A stretch of 64,000 nt of DNA from Lachnospiraceae bacterium. GTDB taxonomy: Bacteria; Bacillota; Clostridia; Lachnospirales; Lachnospiraceae. Below the pieces are notes generated by a model that was not told the DNA's origin, made no database searches, and saw only the letters and a program-made list of their open reading frames with translations. Positions 1-9,016 of the stretch are shown here, in pieces. Both the position numbers and the translations under genes were made by a program. The stretch's first letter is position 1. Each line of letters starts with the position of its first letter. The stretch covers positions 62,001-126,000 of the forward strand of contig CABJAM010000010.1 of assembly GCA_902363555.1 (NCBI GenBank), given 5' to 3'.

Positions 1-818
1 ATACATATAATTTTGCCGTACTTGAGGACCCGTTTGATGAAAATGGGGAAATTGTAAGCTTTTTTGAAACCGAGCTTTTTAAAACGACCTGCGAAACCAT
101 GTATCAGTGGGCCAAAGAAGGTCTGATCATGCCCGATGCGTCCACCAATACGGATTCGGCCAACACACTTGTGGCTGCCGGGAAAGCCTTTGGCTATTTT
201 CAGCATATGAAGCCGGGCTGGGAAACCGAGCAGGGCGCTATGAATAATACAGAGACCGTAGCATGGAGATATGGGGAGCCGACCTATAATGGCGGAAGTA
301 TGGCATGGTTTGTGCCCACAGCCTCCGGAGATCCGGAGCGGGCGGTTGCATTTTTTGATATGATGTACAGCGATCCGGCAGTGGCTAATCTTGTGATCAA
401 TGGTATTGAAGGGGAAACATATGTGATCTCCGATGCTGAGAAGGGCATTATCACCTATCCGGAAGGAAAGGATGCTGCGAGCAGCGGTTACAGCCGTCAG
501 GCGTGGGCATGGCCGAATCAGCAGATCGGATATTTCTGGGAAGGTGAGGATTTAACACTCTGGGATCAGTATAAAGAATTTAATGATACGGCAAAAACGC
601 CGGTATCCTTTGGTTTTACGTTTGATGCTTCCGGTGTAATGAATGAAATCACCGCATGTACAAATGTTTATGCCAAGTATGTTCCCGCGCTCCTTTGCGG
701 AACATTAGATCCGGAGACAACGATTCCCCAATTAAATGAGGAAATGGAATCTGCGGGGATTGGAAAAATCATAGAGGCAAAAAAAGAACAGTTTGATGCC
801 TGGAAGGCTGCAAAATGA
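1..818 (+). CDS. Sugar ABC transporter substrate-binding protein (3' part, LplA/DUF3502-like)
   Basis: The frame is open from the window edge, so the N-terminus with its lipoprotein signal is missing; about 272 residues are visible. The C-terminal part ends in a block resembling the DUF3502 tail of LplA-type solute-binding lipoproteins: PVSFGFTFD, then NVYAKYVPALLCGTLDP, then AGIGKIIEAKKEQFDAWK. Such proteins capture an oligosaccharide outside the membrane and deliver it to the two permeases encoded directly downstream. No ATPase gene follows; transporters of this class usually share a common MsmK-like ATPase encoded elsewhere (family knowledge). The GH5 glucanase at the end of the same run suggests a beta-glucan-type oligosaccharide as ligand, which is inference. 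Confidence 0.88.
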   Translation, partial: TYNFAVLEDPFDENGEIVSFFETELFKTTCETMYQWAKEGLIMPDASTNTDSANTLVAAGKAFGYFQHMKPGWETEQGAMNNTETVAWRYGEPTYNGGSMAWFVPTASGDPERAVAFFDMMYSDPAVANLVINGIEGETYVISDAEKGIITYPEGKDAASSGYSRQAWAWPNQQIGYFWEGEDLTLWDQYKEFNDTAKTPVSFGFTFDASGVMNEITACTNVYAKYVPALLCGTLDPETTIPQLNEEMESAGIGKIIEAKKEQFDAWKAAK

Positions 819-904
819 ATATAATTTCGGACAGGGCTGCAAATGTTGCGGCCCTGTTCAGAATCCGGGATAATTTCAGCGTATTATAAAAAGGAGTCCT
901 GTTT

Positions 905-1828
905 ATGAAAAAACAAAGCTTTATAAGCCGGCATAAGCGTTTTTTTCCTCTGTATCTTATGATGATACCGGGAATGCTGTATCTGGTGATCAATAATTAT
1001 ATACCGATGGGCGGCATTATAATCGCCTTTAAGCAGATCAACTTCCGCAAAGGTATATTTCAAAGCCCGTGGGTGGAACTTAGTAATTTCAAATATCTAT
1101 TTACGACCAATGACGCTTACATCATTACACGAAACACGATTTTATACAATTTGGTATTTATCATATTAGGTACGGCGATGGCCATTTTCATTGCCATAAT
1201 GCTCAATGAGCTTAAAGGAAAATTAAGTAAAAAGGTGTATCAGACGGTCATTCTTGTACCTTATCTTATATCTATGGTCGTGGTCAGTTACCTGGTCAAT
1301 GCCATGCTTGCTACGGAAACCGGTTTTGTGAATAATTCCATACTGGGGCTGTTCGGCGCGGAGGCGGTCAGTTGGTATTCTGAGCCGAAATACTGGCCGT
1401 TTATTCTTGTCATTGTCAATCTATGGAAAAATTTCGGCTATCAGTCCATTATCTATTATGCCACAGTGGTGGGGCTGGATGCCGGACTTTACGAGGCGGC
1501 AGCCATTGACGGAGCCACGCGGTGGCAGCGTATTGTCCATGTGACCCTGCCGGGGCTCCGGCCGACGATCATTACGCTGACACTGATGTCTGTGGGCCGT
1601 ATTTTCTACTCGGATTTTGGCCTTTTCTATCAGGTGCCCATGGATTCCGGACCTTTGTTTGATGTGACCAATACCATTGATACCTATGTTTACCGCGGCC
1701 TGATGCAGAGTAATAATATTGGGATGTCCTCGGCCGCCGGAGTTTACCAGTCCATTGTCGGCTGCCTGCTCGTACTTACAGCAAATTTTGTCGTGCGCAG
1801 GTTCAGCAAAGACGATGCGTTATTTTAG
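905..1828 (+). CDS. Sugar ABC transporter permease (LplB/UgpA type)
   Basis: This 307-residue membrane protein has about six hydrophobic segments. It carries the EAA loop that contacts the transport ATPase (EAAAIDGATRWQRIVHVTLP, about residues 198-217), a hallmark of binding-protein-dependent permeases. The N-terminus, with basic residues followed by FFPLYLMMIPGMLYLVINNY, matches the LplB branch of polysaccharide/oligosaccharide importers. An AAAGGAG site lies a few bases before the ATG. It follows the binding-protein gene by 86 bases and is followed 12 bases later by the second permease, so the three form one operon. The substrate cannot be read from sequence. Confidence 0.93.
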   Translation: MKKQSFISRHKRFFPLYLMMIPGMLYLVINNYIPMGGIIIAFKQINFRKGIFQSPWVELSNFKYLFTTNDAYIITRNTILYNLVFIILGTAMAIFIAIMLNELKGKLSKKVYQTVILVPYLISMVVVSYLVNAMLATETGFVNNSILGLFGAEAVSWYSEPKYWPFILVIVNLWKNFGYQSIIYYATVVGLDAGLYEAAAIDGATRWQRIVHVTLPGLRPTIITLTLMSVGRIFYSDFGLFYQVPMDSGPLFDVTNTIDTYVYRGLMQSNNIGMSSAAGVYQSIVGCLLVLTANFVVRRFSKDDALF

Positions 1829-1840
1829 GAGGTTGGAAGC

Positions 1841-2728
1841 ATGGTTGAGAAAAGTAATAAATTTCAAATTGCCGTACATATTTTAATGATCTTTTTATGT
1901 GTGTGCTGTCTGTTTCCATTTGTCCTGCTGATCGTATCGTCATTTTCAGATGAACAGACACTGATCCGTGAGGGATATTCCGTTATTCCAAGGAGTTTCA
2001 GCCTGGCGGCTTATCAATATATTTTCAGAAACGCGGCTACGATTTTCAGAGCCTACGGCACCACGATTTTTGTAACTGTGGTTGGAACGGTGGCCAATAT
2101 CATACTGACGACACTGCTTGCTTATCCGCTGTCCAGACGGGATCTGCCCCACCGGAATGTGTGGTCGTTTCTTGTGTTTTTTACAATGCTTTTTAACGGC
2201 GGTCTGGTGCCGTCCTACATTATGTGGACCCAGTATTTCCATATTAAAAATTCCTATGCGGCCCTGATCGTGCCGGCGCTGATGATGGGCGCTTTTTATG
2301 TGATTATGATGCGGACCAATCTGGCGCAGAATATTCCGGAGGAGGTTTTGGAGGCCGCCCGCATCGACGGCGCGGGAGAGTGGAAGATTTTAGGCCGTAT
2401 CGTCCTGCCCATGTCGCTGCCCATTGTGGCCACATTGATGCTTCTTGTGGGGCTGGCTTACTGGAATGACTGGATGAACGGATTATACTATCTGACAAAG
2501 ACGAAATATTATACGATACAGGTGCTGCTCAATGCGATGCTCCAGGATCTTCAGGTGCTGCTTTCAAGCTCATCGGCAGCGGCTTCAAATGTGGATTTTT
2601 CCTCAATGCCATCCACCAGTATTAAAATGGCCATTGCCGTTGTGGGCGCTGTGCCTGTGTTGTGTATTTATCCGTTTTTTCAGAAATATTTTGTAAAAGG
2701 TATTACAATCGGAGCGGTGAAAGGATGA
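1841..2728 (+). CDS. Sugar ABC transporter permease (LplC/UgpE type)
   Basis: This 295-residue inner-membrane permease is the partner of the upstream LplB-like protein. The EAA loop is present as EAARIDGAGEWKILGRIVLP, and the C-terminus has the usual PFFQKYFVKGITIGAVKG ending of the LplC branch. An AGGAGGTTGG site precedes the ATG. Its TGA overlaps the ATG of the GH5 gene (ATGA), so translation of transporter and hydrolase is coupled. That ties import of an oligosaccharide to its cleavage, possibly in the cytoplasm, since no signal peptide is evident on the hydrolase. Confidence 0.93.
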   Translation: MVEKSNKFQIAVHILMIFLCVCCLFPFVLLIVSSFSDEQTLIREGYSVIPRSFSLAAYQYIFRNAATIFRAYGTTIFVTVVGTVANIILTTLLAYPLSRRDLPHRNVWSFLVFFTMLFNGGLVPSYIMWTQYFHIKNSYAALIVPALMMGAFYVIMMRTNLAQNIPEEVLEAARIDGAGEWKILGRIVLPMSLPIVATLMLLVGLAYWNDWMNGLYYLTKTKYYTIQVLLNAMLQDLQVLLSSSSAAASNVDFSSMPSTSIKMAIAVVGAVPVLCIYPFFQKYFVKGITIGAVKG

Positions 2729-4416
2729 AAAAAATGACAAAATTCGGACGTTCTCTTGTGAAGGGCTTTCTTCACTCAGACGGGACAAAAATTGTAAACG
2801 GTGATGGGCAGGAAATTATTTTACAGGGCTATGGCTGCGGAAACTGGACAAACCCGGAGGGCTTTATGGTGGGCGCGCCTACGGATATTGAGCTTAAGGG
2901 CGGTATATTTTCACCGAAGCTTATTTCCCCAAGGCGCTTTGACCGGCGCCGGACCGTGGATCAGACGATCCGGGAGCTGTGCGGCAGTGAATATGCCCGG
3001 GCATTCTGGCCGAAGTGGTATCGGAATCATTTGGGTGAGGCAGATATCCGGGCCATGGCCGAGGTCGGTTTAAACAGTGTGCGGCTGCCGCTCAATGCCA
3101 TGACCTTTTTGGAGGAGGAGCCGGGGCTTAACTGGATCGAGGATGGGTTTAAGATGCTGGATGATGTGATCGACTGGTGTGAAAAGTATGGCATCTATGC
3201 TATCCTGGACCTGCACGGAGCGCCGGGGGGCCAGTCGGGAACGGCCTGTGACGGCGGCCTTGATAATATCCCACATTTATTTATTGATGATGAGAGCCGG
3301 GAGAGGGCGCTGCTGCTTTGGGAAAAACTGGCCGAAAGATATAAGGACCGCTGGATCGTCGGCGGCTATGATCTGCTCAATGAGCCGGTGAGCCTGCCCA
3401 ATCACCATGACTGCGTGCCTAAGCTGGCCCGGTTTTATGACGAAGCCATTGCCAGAATTCGCAGGATCGATAAAAATCATATGTTTACGCTGGAGGGAAG
3501 CTGCTTTTCCCGCAGCAATGAAATATTTGACCACGATTTTGATCCGGAGCGCCATAACTGGTGCATCCACGTACATATTTACGGGCCTTCACCGGAAAAG
3601 AAGGTGCTGTACCCTTATTTACTCAAAGGCATGGAATATCAGGTGCCGGTATGGATCGGGGAGGGCGGCGCGGATGCCCGGAATAATTCGGTGTTTTATG
3701 AGATTGCCGCGCAGTACGGTATCGGCTTTTGTCTCTGGTGCTGGAAAACAGCGATGGAGGTGCCGGGAGAGACCCGCTGTGTCGGATATTATCTTCCTGA
3801 GGATTGGGAGGCTGTGCGGACGTACTGCGCCGGCGGACCAAAGCCGTCCTATGAGCGGAGTGTGCGGATATTTGACGAGCTGCTGGAAAATATCCGGTAT
3901 GAAAATTGTGTGCACAATAAAGAGTTTATCCGTCAGACCCGCAGGATCGTGCCGCTTAATCTGCCGGCCGTAGGGTACGATGATTATAAGGACAGCTATT
4001 GTGCTTCCTGGGATTTTGGCAATCTTTTGGACTATCGCCTGGAAGACCATACAAAGCTTGTGTGGACGCCGGGCCTGGAGGAGCCGCGGCCGGGCTTTGA
4101 TATGTATGAGGATGAAAATATCCAAAAGCCGTTTGATCCGCTGGATTTGCTGATGCTGGAGCTTGGCGCCGGTGAGTTTGCCGCCTATACCGTACATGAG
4201 GTGTATGAGGGCTGCCATGTGCGGCTCATGGGGATGGGCGTTTCCGGGGCCGTGGTGGAAGTGATGTGTGACGGTGAATGTATGGGCTCGGTGAAGCTGG
4301 GTGAAACGCTGGGCTGCTATGATACCGGCATCTGTCTGTCCGGGAAGGATATTTGCAAGATAAAAATAAAAGTGCTGGAAGGCACGGGGAGATTTAAGGG
4401 GATTATTTTTGAATAG
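2725..4416 (+). CDS. Glycoside hydrolase family 5 (exo-beta-1,3-glucanase/cellulase-like)
   Basis: This is a 563-residue cytoplasmic-looking protein without a signal peptide. The start at 2725 is chosen because it forms an ATGA overlap with the permease stop and has GGAG ten bases upstream; an in-frame upstream extension would run inside the permease gene. GH5 marks are LDLHGAPGGQSG, the acid/base in LLNEPVS (Glu220) and the nucleophile in VWIGEGGADA (Glu313). HGAPGGQ is typical of fungal-like exo-beta-1,3-glucanase branches of GH5. After about residue 390 a beta-rich domain of about 170 residues follows, resembling a carbohydrate-binding or accessory module. The likely role is hydrolysis of imported beta-glucooligosaccharides. 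Exact specificity is uncertain. Confidence 0.85.
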   Translation: MKKMTKFGRSLVKGFLHSDGTKIVNGDGQEIILQGYGCGNWTNPEGFMVGAPTDIELKGGIFSPKLISPRRFDRRRTVDQTIRELCGSEYARAFWPKWYRNHLGEADIRAMAEVGLNSVRLPLNAMTFLEEEPGLNWIEDGFKMLDDVIDWCEKYGIYAILDLHGAPGGQSGTACDGGLDNIPHLFIDDESRERALLLWEKLAERYKDRWIVGGYDLLNEPVSLPNHHDCVPKLARFYDEAIARIRRIDKNHMFTLEGSCFSRSNEIFDHDFDPERHNWCIHVHIYGPSPEKKVLYPYLLKGMEYQVPVWIGEGGADARNNSVFYEIAAQYGIGFCLWCWKTAMEVPGETRCVGYYLPEDWEAVRTYCAGGPKPSYERSVRIFDELLENIRYENCVHNKEFIRQTRRIVPLNLPAVGYDDYKDSYCASWDFGNLLDYRLEDHTKLVWTPGLEEPRPGFDMYEDENIQKPFDPLDLLMLELGAGEFAAYTVHEVYEGCHVRLMGMGVSGAVVEVMCDGECMGSVKLGETLGCYDTGICLSGKDICKIKIKVLEGTGRFKGIIFE

Positions 4417-4431
4417 AGAACGTGCGGGAGG

Positions 4432-4461
4432 CGCGCAGCCATAAGGGCTGCGCGTCTTATT
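4432..4461 (+). terminator. Hairpin after the GH5 gene
   Basis: CGCGCAGCC and GGCTGCGCG form a nine-base perfect stem with a five-base loop, followed by the weak T-rich tail TCTTATTCT. It starts 16 bases after the GH5 stop. It is a plausible intrinsic terminator, and repeat family A starts directly behind it. Confidence 0.6.
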
Positions 4462-4467
4462 CTATGC

Positions 4468-4650
4468 GCGAAGCAACGAGCCACAAAGGGGAGCTGGCTC
4501 ACCTTTGTGGCGACTGCCGCGATCCGGCGGAACGGGGTGGAGCCGGATGCAGGGAAGCAACGAGCCACAAAGGGGAGCTGGCTCACCTTTGCGGCGACTG
4601 CCGCGATCCGGCGGAACGAAGAGGAGCCGGATGCCGGGAAGCAACGAAAT
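4468..4650 (+). repeat. Repeat family A, locus 1: two full units and a truncated third
   Basis: Two near-identical units begin at GAAGCAACGAG (4470 and 4554), a period of 84 bases. A third start at 4638 is cut after GAAGCAACGA. Each unit has hairpin 1, with GCCACAAAGG pairing with CCTTTGTGGC (CCTTTGCGGC in unit 2), then a constant GACTGCCGCGA, then hairpin 2, with ATCCGGC pairing with GCCGGAT. Related copies lie at 25776, 43089 and 59882. The open frames through it are a by-product of the repeat (the same ATSHKGELAHL-like peptide appears in each) and are not taken as genes. Confidence 0.85.
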
Positions 4651-4675
4651 ATTTGAAGGGATTTTTTCTGAGGGG

Positions 4676-4704
4676 TTGAGTGGATGCCGGGGGTGGGGTA
4701 TAAT
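4676..4704 (+). promoter_or_regulatory. Sigma-A-type promoter for the gene at 4808
   Basis: TTGAGT (4676-4681) and TATAAT (4699-4704) are separated by exactly 17 bases. It lies 100 bases before the start codon. The leader contains a hairpin at 4734-4753 (AGGATTCC/GGAATCCT), and the decamer GGTCAAGGAT occurs twice (4729 and 4770). Confidence 0.7.
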
Positions 4705-4807
4705 AGGAATTAGACTGATGTCCAAGCAGGTCAAGGATTCCTTTGGGAATCCTCAAATTATAATAAAAAGGTCAAGGATGATTGGCCGTATTTTGGGGAG
4801 GGATTTT

Positions 4808-5458
4808 ATGAGGAGGATATGGGAAAATCTGAAGGTCCGCCGGTGGATTTTGATTTTGGGGCTGGGGGTTGCGGCAGTATTTGCGTTTTTTTATCTGCGT
4901 TACATTTTTCAAACGGGGATCTGGTATAGTGATATTTTCTGGAAGCGGAGCCCGGGCGTCAATGCCGGTTGGCAGGCGACGGTTAACGGGGATGACATCG
5001 AACTCATACGCCGTGTGACAGATGATGAGATTGAGGTCACTTACAGATGTAATGGTGTGGATGAGGTGTATTTTGTCAGTGAAGGTAAAGATCCATTTTC
5101 TTCCGTGGTTACCCGTGATGGCGCGGTGGTTTATGATGGCTCGGATTTGGATGTTGAGGTGTATGCAGGAGGAGATGTGTCTGAAATCCGTATTCCAAAG
5201 CTGCGTCTTGTGGCCTATATCGGTCTGCATCCGGAGAATAGGATGCGGGGGAATCCGGCCTGTCTGATCGTTTTTGTATTTGTCAGCGTGATTTTGGCGA
5301 TCGATCTGCGTTTCCCGGATTTTTTCTTTCAGATGCGCCATTTTCTTACAGTGAAGGACCCGGAGCCTACGGAATTTTATAGGATGGGGCAGAATTTTGG
5401 ACGGTGCGGGCTGGTTATTGCAGCGGTCGTATGTCTGATTTTGGGGGCCTCGCAGTGA
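4808..5458 (+). CDS. Hypothetical membrane protein, 216 residues
   Basis: The family is not recognised. The ATG at 4808 is preferred because GGGGAGGG lies about six bases before it; the frame stays open upstream, but that part runs through the repeat array and promoter. One hydrophobic segment lies near residues 12-35, a polar, beta-rich middle of about 110 residues follows, and two more hydrophobic segments lie near the C-terminus (ACLIVFVFVSVILAI and LVIAAVVCLILGA). The middle part is probably extracytoplasmic. It is expressed from its own promoter and is not in an operon with its neighbours. Confidence 0.7.
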   Translation: MRRIWENLKVRRWILILGLGVAAVFAFFYLRYIFQTGIWYSDIFWKRSPGVNAGWQATVNGDDIELIRRVTDDEIEVTYRCNGVDEVYFVSEGKDPFSSVVTRDGAVVYDGSDLDVEVYAGGDVSEIRIPKLRLVAYIGLHPENRMRGNPACLIVFVFVSVILAIDLRFPDFFFQMRHFLTVKDPEPTEFYRMGQNFGRCGLVIAAVVCLILGASQ

Positions 5459-5598
5459 TGAATGATAATTAATTGTAATCGTCATGTAGTGTTTGATTCC
5501 ATGTTTTGTTTAAAAAAATATTTTTAGTGGGGCCTGCCGGCATTGATAAATAAACTGGTCAGCCCTGCCGCAATAGAAGAGGAGTAAGAAGAAATCCT

Positions 5599-8500
5599 AT
5601 GTTATCCATCAGTGAAATCAGAGACAATTGCTATACAACGACCTACAATAAAGGGCGGGAGCTTTTTACCGAACAGGCCTTTAGAAACGTGGAGCTTGAA
5701 GATGTTCCGGACGAATACGTTTCTTTTGGAACCTTTATGAAGGACGACGCCCAGCCGGATGAGCGGATCAGCGGTATGGTCAAAGGGAGCGGTGCCAAAT
5801 GGTATGCCGCCCATGTGGATTTTGACCCGTATAATGACTCTATTGTGGAGTATGAGTGTGAATGTCCGGCCTATAATAATTATTATGGGATGTGTAAGCA
5901 TTGTGTGGCACTGGCTCTGGAATACCGGGAGGAGCAGAAGCGCCGGCGGTGGGCTGCCAGCGGGAGCAAGGGAACCGGAGACGGAGCGGATAGTGATGAG
6001 CTGATGGATGGCAGTGAAACCGGGCCGAAGGCCGGCAGCCGGACGGCCGGGGGCGGATATACAGGTTCAAAGCGTTTGAAGTATAAGAAGAATACGAGTC
6101 CTGCCCTGGCAACGATGCTGACACAGTATGGACAGAAGGGAAAAGGCTATATTTATAATGAGTATTTTCACAATGTGGATTTTGTGCCGGAGTTTTCTTC
6201 CGGGTATAACGGAGAGCTTGTTGTGGAGTTTAAGATCGGTGCAAAAAAGAAATATGTTGTGAAAAATATTGTTTCGGTGATCCATGCGGTGGATACGGTC
6301 AGTGCATTCAGCTATGGCAAAAATCTAAGCTTTATCCATGACCGGACGGCGTTTACGGAGAATGCCCTGTTTTGGATCGATACAATGCGGGATGTGATCA
6401 AAGCGCTCTATAATGTGGAAAGTATGGAAACATACAGTCAGACGTACTATAATAATACGTTCCGGCAAATATCCCTGCGCGCCTACGGAACGCAGAAATG
6501 TCTTCAGGCTTATATTGGGAAGGTTATTACGATCGGTTCAAATGATTTTGAGGTGAAGGATGAAAATCCCCGGCTGGAGCTTAAAATCACCAATCAGAAT
6601 AATGAGGGCGCAGACCTTTCGGTGGCGCCGGTGAAGGCTTATATAGGAAATCATTATACATATATTGTGAAGGATGACACCATCTATCAGTGCGGTCCGG
6701 AGTATTGCGAGAATGCGCTGCCTGTTCTTAAAGCCGCTCAGGCGCTCCATACCGGGCGGGATTATCCGGCGCAGCCCCTTTACCTGAATAAGGAGGACTA
6801 TCGGCTGTTTTGCAAAAATCTGCTGCCGGTGCTGGAAAATTACTTTGATATTCAGGTGGCGGATGTTGATTTTGAGGCGTTTATGCCGGACGAAATTGAG
6901 ATGCATGTGTATCTGAATATGACGGATGATGATTTCTGGCGGATCGAGGCCAAGTGTGAGGCGGTGATCGGACAGACGACGCTGGATATTTATAATGATG
7001 CCCATGTGGCGGTCCAGGACCGGGATATGACTGTGGAGTTTGAGATTAAAAAGCTTTTGGGGAGGTATTTTACCCAGGAGGTGGAAAAGAACCGGGTATG
7101 CCTGTATTGCAGCGATGAGGAAGACATTTTGGGGCTGGTGCAGGATGGTATAGGCGCGCTTCAGGAGCACGCCGAGGTGTTTGTGGATGAGAAGATCCGC
7201 AGAATACAGTTAAAGCCGGCGCCCAAGGTGACCATAGGTATGGGAATTAAAAGTGAATTGCTGGAAATGGATATTCATAACGATCTGATGCAGCCGGAGG
7301 AAATCAGCAATATTCTTTCGGCCTACAAGAAAAAGAAACGGTATTTCCGGCTGAAAAATGGGGATATTATCCGCCTGGAGGACAGCGGACTGCAGCTATT
7401 GTCAGAATTGACCGAGGGGCTGCAATTGAAAAACAGCCAGATTTCCCAGGGAAAGATTTCTGTGCCGAAATTTCGGGTAAACTATATAGATGATGTGATC
7501 CGCAGGCTTTCCGGGGATGCGGATGTGCACCGGGATCTGGGCTTTCGTAAAATGGTGCGGGATATGCGGGAATATTCCGACAGCGAGTTTGATATTCCGG
7601 GCAATGTCCAGGCAAAGCTGCGCAAGTACCAGAAGGAGGGCTTCCGGTGGGTGGCGACCCTGGCCGCCTACGGTCTTGGAGGGATTCTTGCCGACGATAT
7701 GGGCCTTGGAAAGACATTGCAGATGCTCACCTTTCTGGCGCTGACAAAAAAGCGGACGCTGATCGTGTGCCCGGCTTCCCTTGTGTATAACTGGGAGAGC
7801 GAGGTCCATAAGTTTACGCCGGACATTAAGGCAGTGGCTGTGACCGGCACGGCGGCCGTACGGCTGAGCCTGCTGGATGAAAATAAGGATGCGGATATTG
7901 TCATCACCTCCTATGACCTGCTCAAGCGGGATGTGGAAAGTTACAGCGAGCAAAAGTTTGAATGTATGATCATTGACGAAGCTCAATATATTAAAAATGC
8001 GGGAACTCAGGCGGCTAAGGCGGTGAAGCAGATTCCGGCCGGCGTGCGGTTTGCCCTGACGGGAACGCCCATCGAAAACCGGCTCAGCGATCTGTGGAGT
8101 ATATTTGATTTTATTATGCCGGGGTATTTGTACACCTACACCCGGTTTCGGGAGGAGCTGGAGCAGCCCATTGTCAACGGCAATGATGCAGCGGCCACGG
8201 CCCGGTTAAAGGCCATGGTTTCTCCGTTTATTCTCCGGCGTAAAAAGCAGGATGTGTTAAAGGATCTGCCGGACAAGCTGGAGGAGACGATCTATACGCG
8301 AATGACAGATGAGCAGGAGAAGATTTACAAGGCGCTGGCCAGCCGACTGGCTATGGAGCTGGCGCAGACCAGTGACGAGAGCTATCAGAGTGAGAAAATA
8401 CGTTTCCTGGCGGAGCTGACGCGATTACGTCAGATCTGCTGCGCGCCGGATTTATGCTATGAGGATTACGACGGCGGTTCCGGCAAGATGGATGCCTGTA

Positions 8501-8985
8501 TGGACTTGATCGAGAGCGCCATTGCCGGCGGACACCGGCTGCTTGTGTTCTCGCAGTTTACCCAGATGCTGGAAAAGCTCATTGGCGCTTATAAGGATAA
8601 GGGGGATTATTTGTATCTTTCCGGTAAATCCACCAAGGAACAGCGGCGGCAGATGGTGGATATGTTCCAGAAGGGGGATATCCCTGTGTTCTTTATTTCA
8701 TTGAAGGCCGGAGGCACCGGACTGAATCTGACGGCGGCGGATATGGTCATCCATTATGACCCGTGGTGGAATGTGGCCGCCCAGAACCAGGCCACGGACC
8801 GGACCCACCGCATTGGCCAGAAAAATGTGGTGACGGTGATGAAGCTGGTGATGAAAAATACGATCGAGGAAAAAATCATAAAGCTGCAGGAGGAGAAGGC
8901 GAAGCTGGCGGAAAATATACTGGAAGGCAAGGGCGCGGCGGATTCGCGGATCAGCAGGGATGAATTGCTGAATTTGTTGAAATAG
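5599..8985 (+). CDS. SNF2-family helicase-like ATPase with SWIM zinc finger
   Basis: This 1128-residue protein has a SWIM finger at about residues 85-105 (CECPAYNNYYGMCKHC), a Gly/Ser/Arg-rich linker at about 113-158, a long middle region of the bacterial SNF2-associated type, and a full SNF2 ATPase core. Core motifs are motif I DDMGLGKT (about residue 697), motif II DEAQ (about 793), SGKSTKEQR and the final motif RTHRIGQ (about 1068). Such proteins are DNA translocases that remodel nucleic-acid/protein complexes; in bacteria the exact role is mostly unknown. RNA-polymerase recycling and defence have both been suggested for relatives. The next gene starts 31 bases later, so co-transcription is possible. 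AGAGGAGT lies upstream of the ATG. Confidence 0.9.
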   Translation: MLSISEIRDNCYTTTYNKGRELFTEQAFRNVELEDVPDEYVSFGTFMKDDAQPDERISGMVKGSGAKWYAAHVDFDPYNDSIVEYECECPAYNNYYGMCKHCVALALEYREEQKRRRWAASGSKGTGDGADSDELMDGSETGPKAGSRTAGGGYTGSKRLKYKKNTSPALATMLTQYGQKGKGYIYNEYFHNVDFVPEFSSGYNGELVVEFKIGAKKKYVVKNIVSVIHAVDTVSAFSYGKNLSFIHDRTAFTENALFWIDTMRDVIKALYNVESMETYSQTYYNNTFRQISLRAYGTQKCLQAYIGKVITIGSNDFEVKDENPRLELKITNQNNEGADLSVAPVKAYIGNHYTYIVKDDTIYQCGPEYCENALPVLKAAQALHTGRDYPAQPLYLNKEDYRLFCKNLLPVLENYFDIQVADVDFEAFMPDEIEMHVYLNMTDDDFWRIEAKCEAVIGQTTLDIYNDAHVAVQDRDMTVEFEIKKLLGRYFTQEVEKNRVCLYCSDEEDILGLVQDGIGALQEHAEVFVDEKIRRIQLKPAPKVTIGMGIKSELLEMDIHNDLMQPEEISNILSAYKKKKRYFRLKNGDIIRLEDSGLQLLSELTEGLQLKNSQISQGKISVPKFRVNYIDDVIRRLSGDADVHRDLGFRKMVRDMREYSDSEFDIPGNVQAKLRKYQKEGFRWVATLAAYGLGGILADDMGLGKTLQMLTFLALTKKRTLIVCPASLVYNWESEVHKFTPDIKAVAVTGTAAVRLSLLDENKDADIVITSYDLLKRDVESYSEQKFECMIIDEAQYIKNAGTQAAKAVKQIPAGVRFALTGTPIENRLSDLWSIFDFIMPGYLYTYTRFREELEQPIVNGNDAAATARLKAMVSPFILRRKKQDVLKDLPDKLEETIYTRMTDEQEKIYKALASRLAMELAQTSDESYQSEKIRFLAELTRLRQICCAPDLCYEDYDGGSGKMDACMDLIESAIAGGHRLLVFSQFTQMLEKLIGAYKDKGDYLYLSGKSTKEQRRQMVDMFQKGDIPVFFISLKAGGTGLNLTAADMVIHYDPWWNVAAQNQATDRTHRIGQKNVVTVMKLVMKNTIEEKIIKLQEEKAKLAENILEGKGAADSRISRDELLNLLK

Positions 8986-9016
8986 ACAGGAACAGTAATA
9001 TTTTGGGAGGTGTTCT

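Noticed and set aside
4468..4650. CRISPR-like array
   Set aside because: Units are 75-84 bases with no unique spacers, and no cas genes are present.
4505..4807. N-terminal extension of the membrane protein through the repeat array
   Set aside because: It would translate repeat family A and the promoter; a good ribosome site and promoter place the start at 4808.
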